Source: Asterella californica (Eukaryota; Streptophyta; Marchantiopsida; Marchantiales; Aytoniaceae). From it: DNA of 64,000 nucleotides. A program made the translations under genes and the position numbers. Of the stretch, positions 13,201-25,200 are shown in pieces. Under the pieces are notes generated by a model. It searched no databases, was not told where the DNA came from, and saw only the letters and a program-made list of their open reading frames with translations. The DNA is taken from assembly GCA_036924285.1 (NCBI GenBank), contig JAYKYS010000001.1, positions 43,585,501 through 43,649,500 on the forward strand, written 5' to 3'. Positions within the stretch are counted from its first letter, which is position 1. Every line of letters starts with the position of its first letter.

Positions 13201-16200
13201 CACTGCATATTGGGGCTGCTCCGAATTTGAACTTGTGCTTCTCTGGCGCGTGCTCATGGAGTGGTGTAAATGATTTTGATCTAGAATATGTGTTCTCCTC
13301 AGAATCACCTTCACCAATTTGTGTTAATTCATACCTGGATTGCTTTTTTTTCATCTCCCTAGAGAGCCAGTGTTGGGTATATAAGTTTATAACACTGTGT
13401 ATGTCTTCTTCTGCAGGCAATCCCCAAGCTTCTTTTTGTCGTTTTCGGGCCTGCTCTTCAGTATTCTTGTTGCGCTTTATCCTCCTAATGTTATATTTTG
13501 CACCCGTTGGTAGAATGACAGGGCTACCTGAATCAGTAGAAGGAGAAGATGGACCATAACTAGAGCACCCTGAAGGAATGTTGTCAGACATACTCATCCC
13601 CTTGTCTATCACATTAAAGTCATGGGAAGATATCTCACTTCCTGGAATAACCTTCAGTACTAGTTCTCCGGTATCTGCTGCAAAGCGATCCTTGGATAGA
13701 TCATTCACGTTGCAAATCACCTTGGACATGGTTTCTTCCTCCAGCAACTCAACCGTCTGACAACCAGCCTGCTCTAGTTCACTAAGATGTCCATGGTAAA
13801 GAATGTCCGGCTGAGTACAATGATTATACCGTTTCGGCTCGACTAACAAGGGTTCATCTGAGCAGTAAAGCCCAGCCGATTGGTTGAAAGGTTCATTCTC
13901 AATATCCACGTGAGGTTCAAATGTCGTAGGTGTGTTTTGGAGCTGCTGCTCAACGCAGGCTGCATCCACTCGCTTCACCAGTTGTTCTGTCAAACTCCTT
14001 AGCATATGCATTCTCTGCCTTCGTATGGCCCTAGTGACATCCTTGCTGATCTCGATGTCTACGCTTGTCGTGTCCTTCCTCTGAGCACGAAGAACCTGCA
14101 TGGTACCTTCGTCCCTCAAGAGTTCATTTGGACTCAGTGACACTTCTCGTGTAGAATCAAATACTTGTGACTCGGCCTCGTTCCACAAGGAGTTACGGGG
14201 ATTGAGCAATTCAGTCTTCGTGGACTTGAGATCCTGCGGAATGGCATCGAGCCTCAACTGTTTACGAGGACGAAGTGACGCATGTCTTCTATACATCGGT
14301 GAGTCAACTACACCCGCTGAAATAGACTCTTTAGTCTTGTAGTCACTGCGTCTCTCTGTGTTAGAATCAGGAGGGAGCCTCGACTTCATGACTTCCGCTA
14401 TTCCTTGTAGCGAAAGCTCCTTGGAGTGAACAGCCACATTCCCTCTTTTGTCTGACCTCACCCGTGAATATTTGGGCTTCGAATCATACTGCGATGGGAA
14501 AATCTGTTCTGCAGTTGGAGCAGATGTTGGCCTGCTTCCCTTGGACCTCGCGTAGATATCTCTCTCATGTTTTTTGAGGGCAGATATCGCATAACAATCA
14601 TCACGTGGTAGGACGTTGATGATGCCATTATGAGAAGAGTTCTCACAGCGCTTCTGCGTTCGATCTGCATTGGTTTCGCTGTGAAGACCTGTAGTGTGTG
14701 GTGCGCGTGAGGTCTTCCCAGTTCTTCGGTTGGCTATCAAGTCAACATAATTTTGCTGGCAAGATCACACAGACGACATTATTTTCAGCTTGCATATGTT
14801 GTTTCCAACCTCCAAGCTACGTACTTACTGTACTTAAGCATAACACACATCTCCTGTGATGTGTATTCATCTTCTCTTTCATCCGCCCGACTGGATATTA
14901 TGGCACTTCTTGCTTGCTAAATTTAAGGGGCAAGTCAAAACATTCGGAGTTGGAGAAATTTCCTGACCTAAAATATACCATAGAATGAAAGATGGATAGG
15001 ACCGCTTGAACCACTCAATCAACACTTGCTTGCATTCTTGTTGAAAAACTAGAACCTTCTGATATCAGTACCTTCGTTCTCCTTAGTACACTAGTATATA
15101 GTAACAATGTATAATCACTTTGCTATACTGATGTTGAATCCGTAAAAATGATTTAGTGACTATGAGCACATCAAATTGTTCGATGATTGGAGCGAAAAGA
15201 AAAATATACCGATGCATGCTTGAGCGGCAACTGGAGCTGGTAGATCTTCTCGTGGTTGCACCTTTTGAGTGATTTTCCCTTTGCCTTCCACCTGGCTTTT
15301 GTTGCAAGTGGGATCTTCTTTCGAGTCCCAGTGTGTTGATGATGATGTAAAGCATGATATTGATGAGTTGGAGGAAATGCAATCTCGTACATATCGGATG
15401 TCATCTTTTTCCTCTGTAAATTTTCTCCTCCTTCGCTCATTTTCATCTTCTTGTACCTTCTCTTCGTTCTCAGCTTTGAGAAGCTCAATTTGTTACAACC
15501 TTCACGGAGAAAGGACTTCTGTCCAGTTTCGTGTGTTGATATAGAATCGTACATGTCCATTGGTACAGGTGTCTGATTATGCGGAACCTTAGGAGGAGGC
15601 AAGTCGCCTGTTGAAGCCCTTGACCAAGGACGAAAAGACTCAGCAAATGTCACGTACTCTGATGTCCAAGGTGGTCTGGAGAATGGCTTTTGCTTGGTCT
15701 TGACGTCAACGGCCTGTCTGTGTGCAAAGACATTGGAGTCAAACAATTCGTGCGTAACGAGGATGATGGAAGTCGTAAACTCTCGACTTGTGGCCACTTT
15801 AGACGATTTTCTCATGTGGTAAGCTGCTTGTAATCTTGTACTCTCCACAATGAAAATTAACAAACAGAACTATAAAGAACATTATCAAACATCATGTTTA
15901 CCTATTTTACGTGTTCCACGAGTTGGCTTTGTAGCTTTGAGCCGGATAATTCAGATCGTGCATCAATAAGCATCCCAAACGGTGGAATGACGTTTGGGGA
16001 GTGCCGTGAGTGCCGGAGAACTAAATTCTGTCTCTAGCCTAACGCCGACAGAGGTAATTATCGTTTTTCATTTAATTCTGGATCTCTGGACGTATTTATC
16101 GTCTACTCCAAGAAGTCCTTTTTCTCGGGAAAGGAACTATTTTTTTATGTTATAGAATATTTAGGGGAGAAGAACTGTTATATGAATATTTTAGATTAAG

Positions 16201-18118
16201 TATAATAAAAGTATTAAATAATATTAAATATTAACTATTAATTGTTCTAAGAACAATTTCAACGTTGTTGAAAAACCCATTAGTACTGTGCAGGTCTACG
16301 CGCTTCAGACGGTATAACTGCGGGAGCCTAGTACACAAAGATAGTATATTAATAAATACATTCATTTTTTACCTAACCTTTCTCGTCGGAAGGGTTAGGT
16401 AAAAAATGTATACATTTACTGCAGCCCTCTTCCATCTTCAGGTGAATAAGCAACATTAGATCAGTAATGACGTATTGTAAGTCAGCAGACATACATCATT
16501 GGCGGTTGTGTTGAAAGCTCCTCAACCGACTAAGGGATTCCCAAGTACATTTGGTATTTGAAACTAAGTCAGAGATCAACCATCGTCACTTCGTGATCTT
16601 ATTCTAAGATGCAATCTCTTTCTCGTCGGGGTTCTAGGAACACAGATGACTCCTTCTCGAAGAAAATAAACATGTGGATTCATATTATCCTTATTAGGGA
16701 CCAGAGTTCTCGTTATGCGTATGTTGCTAAATTGCTCATTTTATTTAGGTGGAAAGGTTATAGTGGAAGTAACACGTACGATTTGAGCAAAGCTTGGCAT
16801 TCCACGTCCAGTTTTCGTTGCTTCTCCTTCCGTGCAGCAAGAGCAGCCTCCGCTCTCGCCTTTTGCATGTGTCGTTCATTCCTCAACTGTGCAAACTTCG
16901 TCTCCATGTACTTTTTCACCTACATTTCATCATCTTGTGAAGTTCATAATCATGTACGGTACATGGACTAAGAAGGTGTGAAGTTTCATGTATCGCTAAC
17001 AACGGAATGAATTGGCAAGGGTTGAGATCATCAACCAAAATATCAAAGACAAACAACATTATAATTAAAGACCAAAGGAGGCCTCAGATTACATTTGACT
17101 CTAAGTTGCATTAGTGGTTAAGCATAGTAGGTACAACTGAGCAAACTTTCATATCATAACATCAAGTTATAGTTACCTCAATGAGCTTCTTTGGGTCCAC
17201 TTCTGCTTTCTTTTTGCAATATATGCTTTCGGTTGGTTTTAGCTGTGTACGTTTTTTCATGCCATGTCTCCAAGGCTTCTCGTTCAAGACGGTACTTTCG
17301 TATCTTGAAGCGGATACTGCCGAAGTAGAAGCCGGTCTAAATTCCCCTGATTTCTGCTCGACGTCAAAAGATGAGAAATCAACGGATTTTGGAAACGAAA
17401 CCACATCGTCAACCATCGTCCTTATGTGATCATCCTCCTGTTTGTCCTTGGACGAATTTGCTGAAATCGAAGATCGTACATCTCGGAAAACAAACTTGCA
17501 AGGGTCCAGACTTTTTGGTCGTTTTCTCTTCACGTTCTTCATCTTGTGAGCATGACTACCTTTTGTGTCACAGTCACTCCAAATCATCATCTCTGGACAG
17601 CTATGCCGTGCGTCCATGGTGGATTGCTTCAGATTGTGAATTTGTTCGTTCCGAGAAGATAACGCTACTTGAACCCCATATTCTTTTTGACAGTCAGCTT
17701 CCAATCTTGTTTTATTCTCACCCTTCTGTAATTTCTGGTCCAGGTTACCACTTCGCGCACAGTTGGATTGCTTCGGATTGTGAATTTGTTCGTTCCGAGA
17801 AGATAACGCTGCTTGAACCCCATATTCTTTTTGACAGTCAGCTTCCAATCTTGTTTTTATCTCACCCTTCTGTTCTTTCTGGTCCAGGTTGCCACTTCGA
17901 GCACTAGGCGAAAGTTTATTCCAATTGCGGCGAGACTTCTTGAACACATCCAATTCGGATGGTGCGTTCTGAGCTATCAACATCAAGAGTTCAGGACTAA
18001 TGTATTCCGGCATGGGATCCTCATAGCTTTTGGATATCCTTGAACGATAACTGATCGTGACTTCTTTACCGTTTCTTCTACACATACTTACTCCCTCTTT
18101 ATAAACTTCGCTTTCCAT
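3316..18118 (-). CDS. Giant DUF4378 protein (TRM/LONGIFOLIA/CEP350-like), 11 exons
   Basis: Eleven minus-strand segments join through GT-AG introns with matching phase at every junction and no internal stop: 17177-18118, 16780-16919, 15210-15840, 12949-14755, 12523-12610, 12372-12467, 12109-12181, 10955-11804, 10577-10701, 4453-10252 and 3316-4232. They sum to 11,469 nt, exactly 3,822 codons plus TAA. Basic coiled-coil segments lie at about residues 315-361 and 1542-1600. Residues 1585-3517 are Ser/Glu/Asp-rich and probably disordered. A DUF4378 domain occupies roughly residues 3645-3800. DUF4378 proteins in plants are TON1-recruiting (TRM/LONGIFOLIA) proteins of cortical microtubules, and animal CEP350 is their known counterpart through FOP/TON1. 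The length and coiled coils fit a CEP350-type scaffold better than a typical TRM, but no CAP-Gly domain is seen. The start ATG at 18118 is the first in its frame after a CAG acceptor at 18155, so an upstream exon is possible. Function is inferred. Confidence 0.75.
4453..10252 (-). CDS. Giant gene exon 10 (5.8 kb, low complexity)
   Basis: This single open exon of 5,800 nt has a TAACAG acceptor and a CCG|GTAAGA donor, ending in phase 1. It encodes about 1,933 residues rich in Ser, Glu, Asp and Thr, with no membrane segment and few hydrophobic stretches, as expected of a long disordered scaffold. A frame this long with no stop is very unlikely unless selected. The last 30 residues (MADTLTDMLFETLL region) form a short amphipathic helix next to the DUF4378 exon. 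Confidence 0.85.
10577..10701 (-). CDS. Giant gene exon 9 (coiled coil)
   Basis: This 125-nt exon has a CTGCAG acceptor and a TTGCAG|GTTTGT donor. It encodes a Gln/Glu/Leu-rich helix that continues without interruption into the start of exon 10, giving a coiled coil of about 55 residues across the junction. This continuity is good evidence that the two exons belong together. Confidence 0.65.
10955..11804 (-). CDS. Giant gene exon 8
   Basis: This 850-nt exon runs from a TTAACAG acceptor to an ATG|GTAAGT consensus donor and encodes about residues 1260-1542. It is acidic and Ser-rich. It begins with a Met, so it could also be the first coding exon of a shorter isoform; phases link it equally well to exon 7. 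Confidence 0.7.
12109..12181 (-). CDS. Giant gene exon 7
   Basis: This 73-nt exon follows an ATATGCAG acceptor and ends AAG|GTTGGG in phase 0. It joins in frame to the exon starting ATG GAA AGT at 11804. Confidence 0.5.
12372..12467 (-). CDS. Giant gene exon 6, possibly optional
   Basis: This 96-nt segment is open in the required frame, with a TAG acceptor and an AT|GTATCG donor. Its upstream intron would be only 55 nt, which is very short for a plant. Its length is divisible by three, so exon 5 also joins exon 7 in frame without it. It may be a cassette exon or a mis-call. Confidence 0.35.
12523..12610 (-). CDS. Giant gene exon 5
   Basis: This 88-nt exon lies between a TTTTCAG acceptor and a CAG|GTCACT donor. 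Only one frame is open, and it is the one required by exon 4. Phase 2 at its end fits either exon 6 or exon 7. Confidence 0.5.
12949..14755 (-). CDS. Giant gene exon 4
   Basis: This 1,807-nt exon opens after a TTGCCAG| acceptor and closes at a TTA|GTAAGG donor. It encodes about residues 572-1173. It is rich in Ser, Glu and Arg. One segment near the C-terminal third (NIRRIKRNKN, then a Lys/Gln-rich helix with AWGLP) looks structured and could be a conserved motif. An alternative donor AAG|GTATCT five bases downstream would not match the phase of the next exon. Confidence 0.7.
15210..15840 (-). CDS. Giant gene exon 3
   Basis: This 631-nt exon has a GAGAG| acceptor at 15841 and a TCG|GTATAT donor at 15209. 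It enters in phase 2 and leaves in phase 0, so it joins exon 2 and exon 4 in frame. The product is basic, with a Lys/Arg-rich tract (about residues 505-530 of the protein) and a short His-rich stretch. No domain is recognised. Confidence 0.65.
16060..16450 (-). repeat. Single-arm copy of the paired-hairpin repeat, inside intron 2 of the giant gene
   Basis: A long hairpin spans 16363-16408, with about 20 base pairs and a six-base loop. It has the CCTAACC/GGTTAGG core shared with the copies near 51.3, 51.7 and 61.1 kb. On one side lies a decayed arm containing the GCGCTTCAGA word seen in the other copies in the corresponding orientation. The second hairpin of the pair is degraded (around 16422-16445). 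The sequence sits within the 0.94-kb intron 15841-16779. Confidence 0.6.
16780..16919 (-). CDS. Giant gene exon 2 (basic coiled coil)
   Basis: This is a 140-nt exon bounded by a TAG acceptor and a TC|GTACGT donor. It encodes about 46 residues that start V-K-K-Y-M and continue as an Arg/Lys/Ala/Glu-rich helix with heptad-like spacing. It enters in phase 0 and leaves in phase 2, matching its neighbours. The composition resembles the basic helical segments of centrosomal scaffold proteins. Confidence 0.65.
17177..18118 (-). CDS. Giant gene exon 1 (N-terminus, carries 48-residue duplication)
   Basis: This exon encodes residues 1-314 and ends at a GAG|GTAACT donor in phase 0. The frame is open upstream to a CAG acceptor at 18155, so translation could begin in an earlier exon; an exon-like segment with a possible GTAACA donor lies near 18197-18290. 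The exon contains two adjacent copies of a 48-residue unit, each with a Gly-Asn-Leu-Asp-Gln start and a Leu-Glu-Ala-Asp core. The exon is basic and Ser-rich with no recognised domain. Confidence 0.65.
17621..17908 (-). repeat. 144-bp in-frame tandem duplication
   Basis: Copy one is 17621-17764 and copy two 17765-17908, head to tail with only scattered substitutions. Because 144 is divisible by three, the reading frame of the giant gene is preserved and the protein gains a second 48-residue unit. The few differences suggest a fairly recent event. Confidence 0.9.
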
Positions 18119-18159
18119 CGCATTAGTCGTCAGGTTCTGCGCTTCCTCCGCTTTCTGTC

Positions 18160-19165
18160 ACACCAATCTATCTACATTGTTACTTTCCTTCTTCTCGTGC
18201 AGGTTTCTCTTTTTCCTGGAAGCTACAACCAATAACTTCACTCTCATTCCACTTTTGGCATTCTTTGCTTCTTGGTTCAGAAAGGGAGTTGGAATACTTA
18301 TTACACTTGCTGCTTAAAACTTTGTTGTGACAACCTAGGACTCAAGTCTGTATGGTACGAAATCATGTACCACAAAATCAAATCTCGGCTTATCACGACA
18401 CTTTTCACGACAGAGGACAACGGACGACATAACGGATCAATCCAAGAGAACACTATTCTTGAACTGAAGACAGACCACGGTACTTGTGAGGTAAACTAAC
18501 GGAACAATAAACAACCTAGATGTTGCACAAAAACTCCACCCGTACATAGGTTTCATCGTACATACAAAGTAAAGTAATGTACATGGTGTGTTTACGCTTC
18601 TCACGGTCTACGCTCGCAGTTCACCAACAACACAGACTCTGAGTTGTACATGTGATCGCGGGAGTACTGAAAGCACGAGAGAGTATACTATAGACGAAAG
18701 AAATCGACCTCTTCGGGGATGATAATGGAAGCTGGGTAAGCTCACGGACTTTCGAGGGTAAAAAAGTAAATCCTAGAAGCCCGCATCTAGAATATGTCGC
18801 TCCATCAGTATAGCAGTTTCATGCAAGAACTATCCTCAAATACTTATAACCCAAAATACTTTTAACCCCAAAGAAGTACATATTTGTGGACGAGAAGTAC
18901 ATAATAAGTAGCATAGCAAAGTCTAAATTTGCGCAAAAACAAGTCGACAACCTATTTGAGAATATTATCCACCATTTAGCTTCAGTTTCATGCTACCTGG
19001 ATCTGAAGCTGAGCTACAAGAGCGTGCACGAAATTACTAGTGGGTTCATCCTCTAAGACAAAAGAAAATGCTTCTTAATGGCAAAGCACTGAAAACCAAG
19101 TCAACTGGCAAAAGTGACAAAACAATCTGGTTATATACTATGCGATGCACGAAAGAGTTACATAC
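18160..19165. other. Upstream region of the giant gene
   Basis: This interval should hold the promoter and 5' untranslated region of the giant gene. A minus-strand segment at about 18197-18290 could be a further 5' exon. No TATA box or other element can be placed with confidence. Confidence 0.3.
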
Positions 19166-19278
19166 ATTTCGTCCACACTCGAGTGGAATTTGATTGACAA
19201 AGTCGCTGGATGATGTGTCGTAAGGATAATTATTTGGCAACTCAACGCGGACTTTCCATGTTCTTTCTTGATAGAGAC
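19166..19278 (-). pseudogene. Relic exon of a ubiquitin-conjugating enzyme E2 (UBE2H/UBC4-6 type)
   Basis: After a TGTGCAG acceptor, the minus strand reads L-Y-Q, then W-K-V-R-V-E-L-P with N-Y-P-Y and F-V-N. This is the signature of one exon of plant UBC4/5/6 (human UBE2H), where the family has a WKVRVELPDAYPY-type block. A frameshift follows, after which the next frame gives S-V-D-E-M, the family's NVDEM, directly before a GTATGT donor. Splice-site remnants show that it derived from a genomic copy, not a processed one. Neither the upstream exon nor the catalytic-cysteine exon was found nearby, so it is a dead fragment. Confidence 0.7.
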
Positions 19279-22200
19279 CTGCACATATACGGAAGGTTAA
19301 CTTACTCAGATGTTGCTTTCTCACTGAATGAATCCAAGTGACATCCGTAATTTGCATCTGGAAATGTCGAGTATATATTTTGGTACACGGGTAAAGCAGC
19401 TTTCGGAGGAAACAACAACTTCGCCCGTACACTTAGGTAACCCCCAAACAGTTTTCAACCCATGCAAGTACAAAGTGAGTAACAAAGAGTGATAACATGT
19501 ATGCTAACTTGGTTTGAGAAGTCAATGTATATAACCGAGGTTGGGCCAAGAGGAAATGTGTGGGGAAAACACATTTCAAAGATGGTACCATCGGTGGCTG
19601 TAAGACATTGGACAAGTACAAATTCTCGTTCAGATCGTATGACTAATTATCTGAACGAGAAAACAGCTATAGGTATAATATAGGGTGACAAGTCGCAAAC
19701 CAGAGAACATGCAGGGCAGGTTATCTAGAAAATGACTACAGGGAACACAAAATACATCCTCTGGAGAAGCAAACAGGAGACATCCGTGAATAATCAAGCC
19801 AAGAATCACACCACAACAACAGAGTGTCAACCATGAAGATGGTAGAGGTTAGAAGCAATTCTCCCAAATATCGAGTATATCTTACTAATCTAGACGAAAA
19901 CTTGTCTCGCAAACTCTAAGAAGAGCAAGGCGTTGGCAAGTGCCTCCAATGCTCCATAGGGTGCAATGGACGTAAGAAGAATGAAGACCTATCATGTCAT
20001 TCAGTGCCCAGTTACAGGATACAAACGTTTGATCAGTTCTCTTTGACATCTGAATCAAATAGCGAAATTCACAGTCTCTGTACGACTGAAGACAACCAGT
20101 TAGTATCGATTGTCCGAAGATGTGAAGTGTTACAAACTTTCCACGGACCGAAGGGGAAAGCATCACCTCGCCAGTATTCTTCCTTCATGAAAAGCGGTTG
20201 AAGAATAACGACGCACACCAAGAAGAAGTTAGTTCAAAGACGATGAACCCGTGTTCTATTAACCAGCATACTTACACGCATCAACAAGCGATCACCTTCA
20301 AGATACAGAGAAAACAAGCAGTACGTTTGTGTATCGTGTCAATCAGAACAGCGAGCAATTATTTCAAGAGAAAATCGTACAGATAATATTACAACGAATA
20401 TTTCTGAAATTATGATCGACTCCATGAAGCAAATGACAACCGATTATAGTTGAACATGTTAAATTGTGTTGATGTAAGGATACTTATATATCTCTTCGTC
20501 ATTCCATCTATTAGATCTCTTTTTGTTTCTTAGTGTCTAATCTCTCATTTGTTTCATCCAGTGTCTAACCTCCAGTGAATATCACGTAGATGGATCACCC
20601 ACTCTCCAGTGAAATCTAGTTATTTCACATACAAGTCCAAATCTCCAAATAGTAACGGTTACGATCTCTAACCTCCACATTCCACAAAGTCATTCGGCTC
20701 TAAGCTCCATTTGATGCCATTTCGTACTTGCTCGCTTTATCCTTTAATCAGTTATGTTCTAGGCTCTTCGAGCCTTCCACGATTCAAGGAAATACTAGGA
20801 CACGCTATGTTAAATACGTGGCAGACTCTATGATCATGACATAATATGGTGGTGAGCGTTACGACACACAAGACTTGGATCAAGGTGTCTCCAGAGAAAT
20901 ATATGTTTCGATTCAGGTCACTGCATCAGTTAGAGACACAAGACCTTAGACGACGAAAAGAAAAAAATGACTCCAAGAAGACAAGCTGAAGCATTCAAAG
21001 AAAGAAAGTCTCCAAGAAAACATAGTAGATGAGATGTAGAGACCAACCCAACTCAGGTTTGAACCACTAAGAAGATTAAGAAAATGTGTTACAACATAAG
21101 ACACTCACTGTACACTCATTGTACGCTTAGCGATTGTGACGTCTCAGTCCACAGAAAAGTCTAAAGAAGCACATTTCCAGAAAAGGTTCCCCTTGGTATG
21201 AAGTTCAATGCCACTGCCCAATGACAAAAGACAAAAGCAATAAGTATTGATGCAATCTGACCGATTCTAATGTAAGAGTCTGATGCAGAAGTGAAAACAA
21301 CTGGAGTTGTATACTACGATAGTGAAATTAGCGAAGACCGTCAATGAATGAGATAGTCAAATGAACCTCCCGCAGGTACGTTATTACTGTACGGTGTGTG
21401 CTGACGTACCCGCATCACGTATGGTGTCAACGGTTAACAGTGTGTGGAAGGAGTACATATTGTCCATGAGAATCTCGTTCGCAACGATAAAAAGCTTCTA
21501 ACTGGAATAAGGGATCCTTCAAGCACACCTTTTCGTTTCTTCGGGACTTACGATTAAGTCATAGACATTAAAGCTCTTCAGTCAGAACCTACTATGTAGG
21601 CCTGATAGCCCACAAGTAATTTCGAGAAGCTAGTGAACACACTCAACAGAGAACACAGTCCCAAATGCAGCTGATTCCCTCGAGGCAAGAGGTAATGCAA
21701 TGAGCTAAAGTTCCGTAATTGTAGGCAGCAAACGGCAAAGGAGGAAATGGTGTGTGACTTAGGACCCGAAGGTTGAGCCAACTATCTAAGTAGAATTATT
21801 CTACAAACTAAACGACATTTCATCGGAAAGTTCCCACCGGACAAAAGTAAGCAGAGTCGGTGGAAGTATTGGTACGGATGATCGAACTCGCACTCCTCTC
21901 ATAAACGTGAAAGGAGAACCCAAGTTCCAATCAAATTGAGTAAATGAACAAGCCCGATTTTCTGCAAATAATCTAAAGGATCCAACTTATCTCTGCTTCA
22001 TCCATTAGAAGCATTCACCAGAAACATACATGAGCACTACCAGAAGAACACCAATTCGTTCCTCCCTCCTCTGAATATCCAACGGGACCATGACGACATT
22101 TCCACACTGTGATAGGAGTATCACGTCGATCTTTCCTCCCCAAACCCAGAAAACTTCAACTAATCAAAGCTGCCCCCAGCACCTTACTCCACCATGCAGC

Positions 22201-25200
22201 TTAAAACGTTGCCTTGACAGAAATACATCCCAACTCATTCAGAGCAGAAGGATAAACACGGAAAGTGGACTCACTGTCCTTGGCCTCATAAACTGGCTCA
22301 TCATACTGTAATATCAAGGACATCCGATCGCCGAAAAGTTACGTCACCGTCGAAACACGAGAAATGGAGAGAAGACAATTCCTCGTAAAAGTTCACTAGC
22401 GTAACTAGTCCGAAAGGTACGAGTTACCGTCTGTGTGCACTATGTACATAGCCATAGAGCAATTGTGTCCATCACGAGACAATTAACATTCTTATAGTCA
22501 CACGATGTGTGCACTGAAACGACATCGTTTCAGTACAGAATCAGACACTTGAGCTCGAACAACCCTCTGATTTATGACACTCACAGCTTCATGACGTCCA
22601 TCCCGCGCCGCTTGCTTGGAAAAGACATGGTGCTACTTCCAGACAATATGCGCGATTACAGAGTTGGCAATCAGCGAACAGAAAAATCTCCTCAAACGTT
22701 AATAACACCTCTTCTCCTCTCGCCTTACAACCGCTCTCAGGCCCACTAAACTTGCAGCAACCACAACGGCTCGCTCTGGATTGACTTGCTTGAAGAGTCA
22801 ATTGCTAAACACTCTGGCGCGAATCAAGAGAACTGCGGCGTCGACAGTGGCAGCTGAGATTTCCCCCGAATGGAAACCGTCGTCTTATCCATTGATTTGC
22901 ACTCCACCAGCTCTTACCCTCTCATTCTCTCCCTTTCCCCCACCTAACCCACACCTCTAGTTCATCGCCTACGATCAACAATGCACACAAAAAACCAATT
23001 GCTCTCCGAAGATTGATCATAAACCAACGCAAAAGCAATCACGTAAAACACCACAAACGCTGTATGGGATTGCACTCGCAAACAGATCAGGAGTAGTTTG
23101 GAACCGAACCGGGCCGACTTACGGTCAGGACAGCCCATAACCTTAACCATAAGATGGGGTGTTTATGAAAGGCTGTTAACCGTAACCAATTCCCGGGTAA
23201 GTCGTGGTAGACAGGTAAAGAGACAAGGAGACCGTATCTGTCAAGAGGGAACAAACGGGCGCAGATTATTCGATGAATGTTTAGATGTCCATCTCAAAAT
23301 TTGCAGGTTCTGAAGAGGATGTTGGTGAACGTGAAGCCTGAAAGGTCTGCTGAACTACTTCTTGATTTATCAAGACCTGATTGAGAAATGACGAATATCG
23401 GGCTGGACAACGATCAGTTTATCAAGGGTATCTAGCGGTAAAGGGTTTAGGGTTTAAGGTCCCCTAAACGCAAGAAGTTCCTGATCTTGCAGGTGAGGGA
23501 TCGATGTTAGTAGTGACGTCCTTGAGCAAACGAGTAGGTTGAGAAATTCCGGAGGAGCGAGATATGTGAGATTTGACCGCTCTAAATATGAGCTGTTGCC
23601 TTCTCTTTGTGATCGATAGTGATCTGTTTGTGTAGAAACTGCAATGCCTTCAACTTCCAGTTTGGGCAACGGTACAAGAGTGTCTAAAGTTTCTTTGCAC
23701 TTGTAACTCTTAGAAGGCAGACTCACCTGCTCCGCGCGCAATGTGGATTCAACTCCTGAGTACTCAAACCTTGACTCCTGTTAACGTGAATATCTTCCAT
23801 TACACCGCACTGGCAGTTAAAACTTGAGAGAGGAATTCAGAGAAAGAAATGAGTCGAAATGGCAGAATGAAGGAAGAAACAGATTCAGATAAGACGCGGA
23901 TTATATCTTACTGATGGGAAATGGGGACGGAACGGTTTGGTATGAGCAGCACAACTTCAGAGAAGGCTAAGTTAAACATGGGAGTTCAGAAAAGGGAATT
24001 GATGCAAAATGATTAATAGGAAAATCCGAGACGGGAGATCCACCTATTCAGTGGGCTGAGAGCAGGTACATCATACTGAAGACAGAAGCAACCAAAGCCT
24101 CAAAAGTTTGATATACTGAGATGATGAAAGCGTACATATATAGAGAAGGTAGAAAGCACGAACTTATGCTAGCAAAGAGACTACCAGTAGCAACGTGTGC
24201 GTGACTTCTGGAAAAGAAATGTGAAATGGATGTTAAAGTTGAGAGTTGAGAGTTGAGACGAGGAATTTCAACCATGTGCGAACATGAGACAAGAACAAAA
24301 GCATGCTTTTCGACGAGAGTAGATTAGGAGTGGAGTCATTAGACACGGTAATAACAAGGAATTCATGCGGGTGCGTAACAAGAGTTGCGAAACGAGCGCT
24401 TTGAGGGTAGAAACTCGTGCAAATCAGGAGCGTTCAGGCAAGCAACAAAGGCAGACCACCTTCTGATGAACAACAGGGTTTTGACATTTACCACAGATCC
24501 AAATACTTGAGATCAATCGAGAGTCACAGATTATGTCCACTGCAGCTAGATGATGAACTTCAGAGACAAGTACGGCAGATTCACATTATTGGCTTTCATA
24601 CTGAATTTGTAAGTCACTTGCAATCGGGATCCATTGGCTAGTACTCAACTGACCACAAAGGTCTGGCTAAAACTGAGTGAGCAGAACCTTCGCTATTGAA
24701 ATCATAAGATGCTTGTACTATTCTTGGCTCTGGCGAGTTCGGCAGTTGAAGTAAGTTTGTATCGTATAGGAGGATCTGCAAGGGTTTCCTCCATGCACCT
24801 GTATTCATCTTCGACGTTTGAAAGGACCCGTGACAGGACCATCATGATCAAGAGAGCGCAATGCTGTAATTTCGGTATAAGAATTGATCAGAGGCCCGTA
24901 GGTCATGGTTACGATTGTACTGGATTCCGCGGACAAGAATACTGTTAAAAATGGCGACAAAAGGCTGAGAGTAAGGTGCTTACTTCCAATCACGCGTCGA
25001 GGCAAAGGACGGCCATTCCCGAGATCTGTACTTGGCTGCAAACATTTCAACAGCAGCACGCAGAACGACGAGAAGTTGGGGCTGAATCCCGAGGGTCAAC
25101 ACCATAAGACGAGCTACTCGAGGACTTCATGCAGGTCGAGGGCAAATGATCGGACCAAGGTTTGCACGCGACAGACTACTCCTGAGTCCACACCCGGAAG

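Noticed and set aside
3316..18118. CAP-Gly domain expected for a full CEP350
   Set aside because: No G-x-V-R-F-type CAP-Gly pattern was found in any exon, so the protein is not called CEP350.
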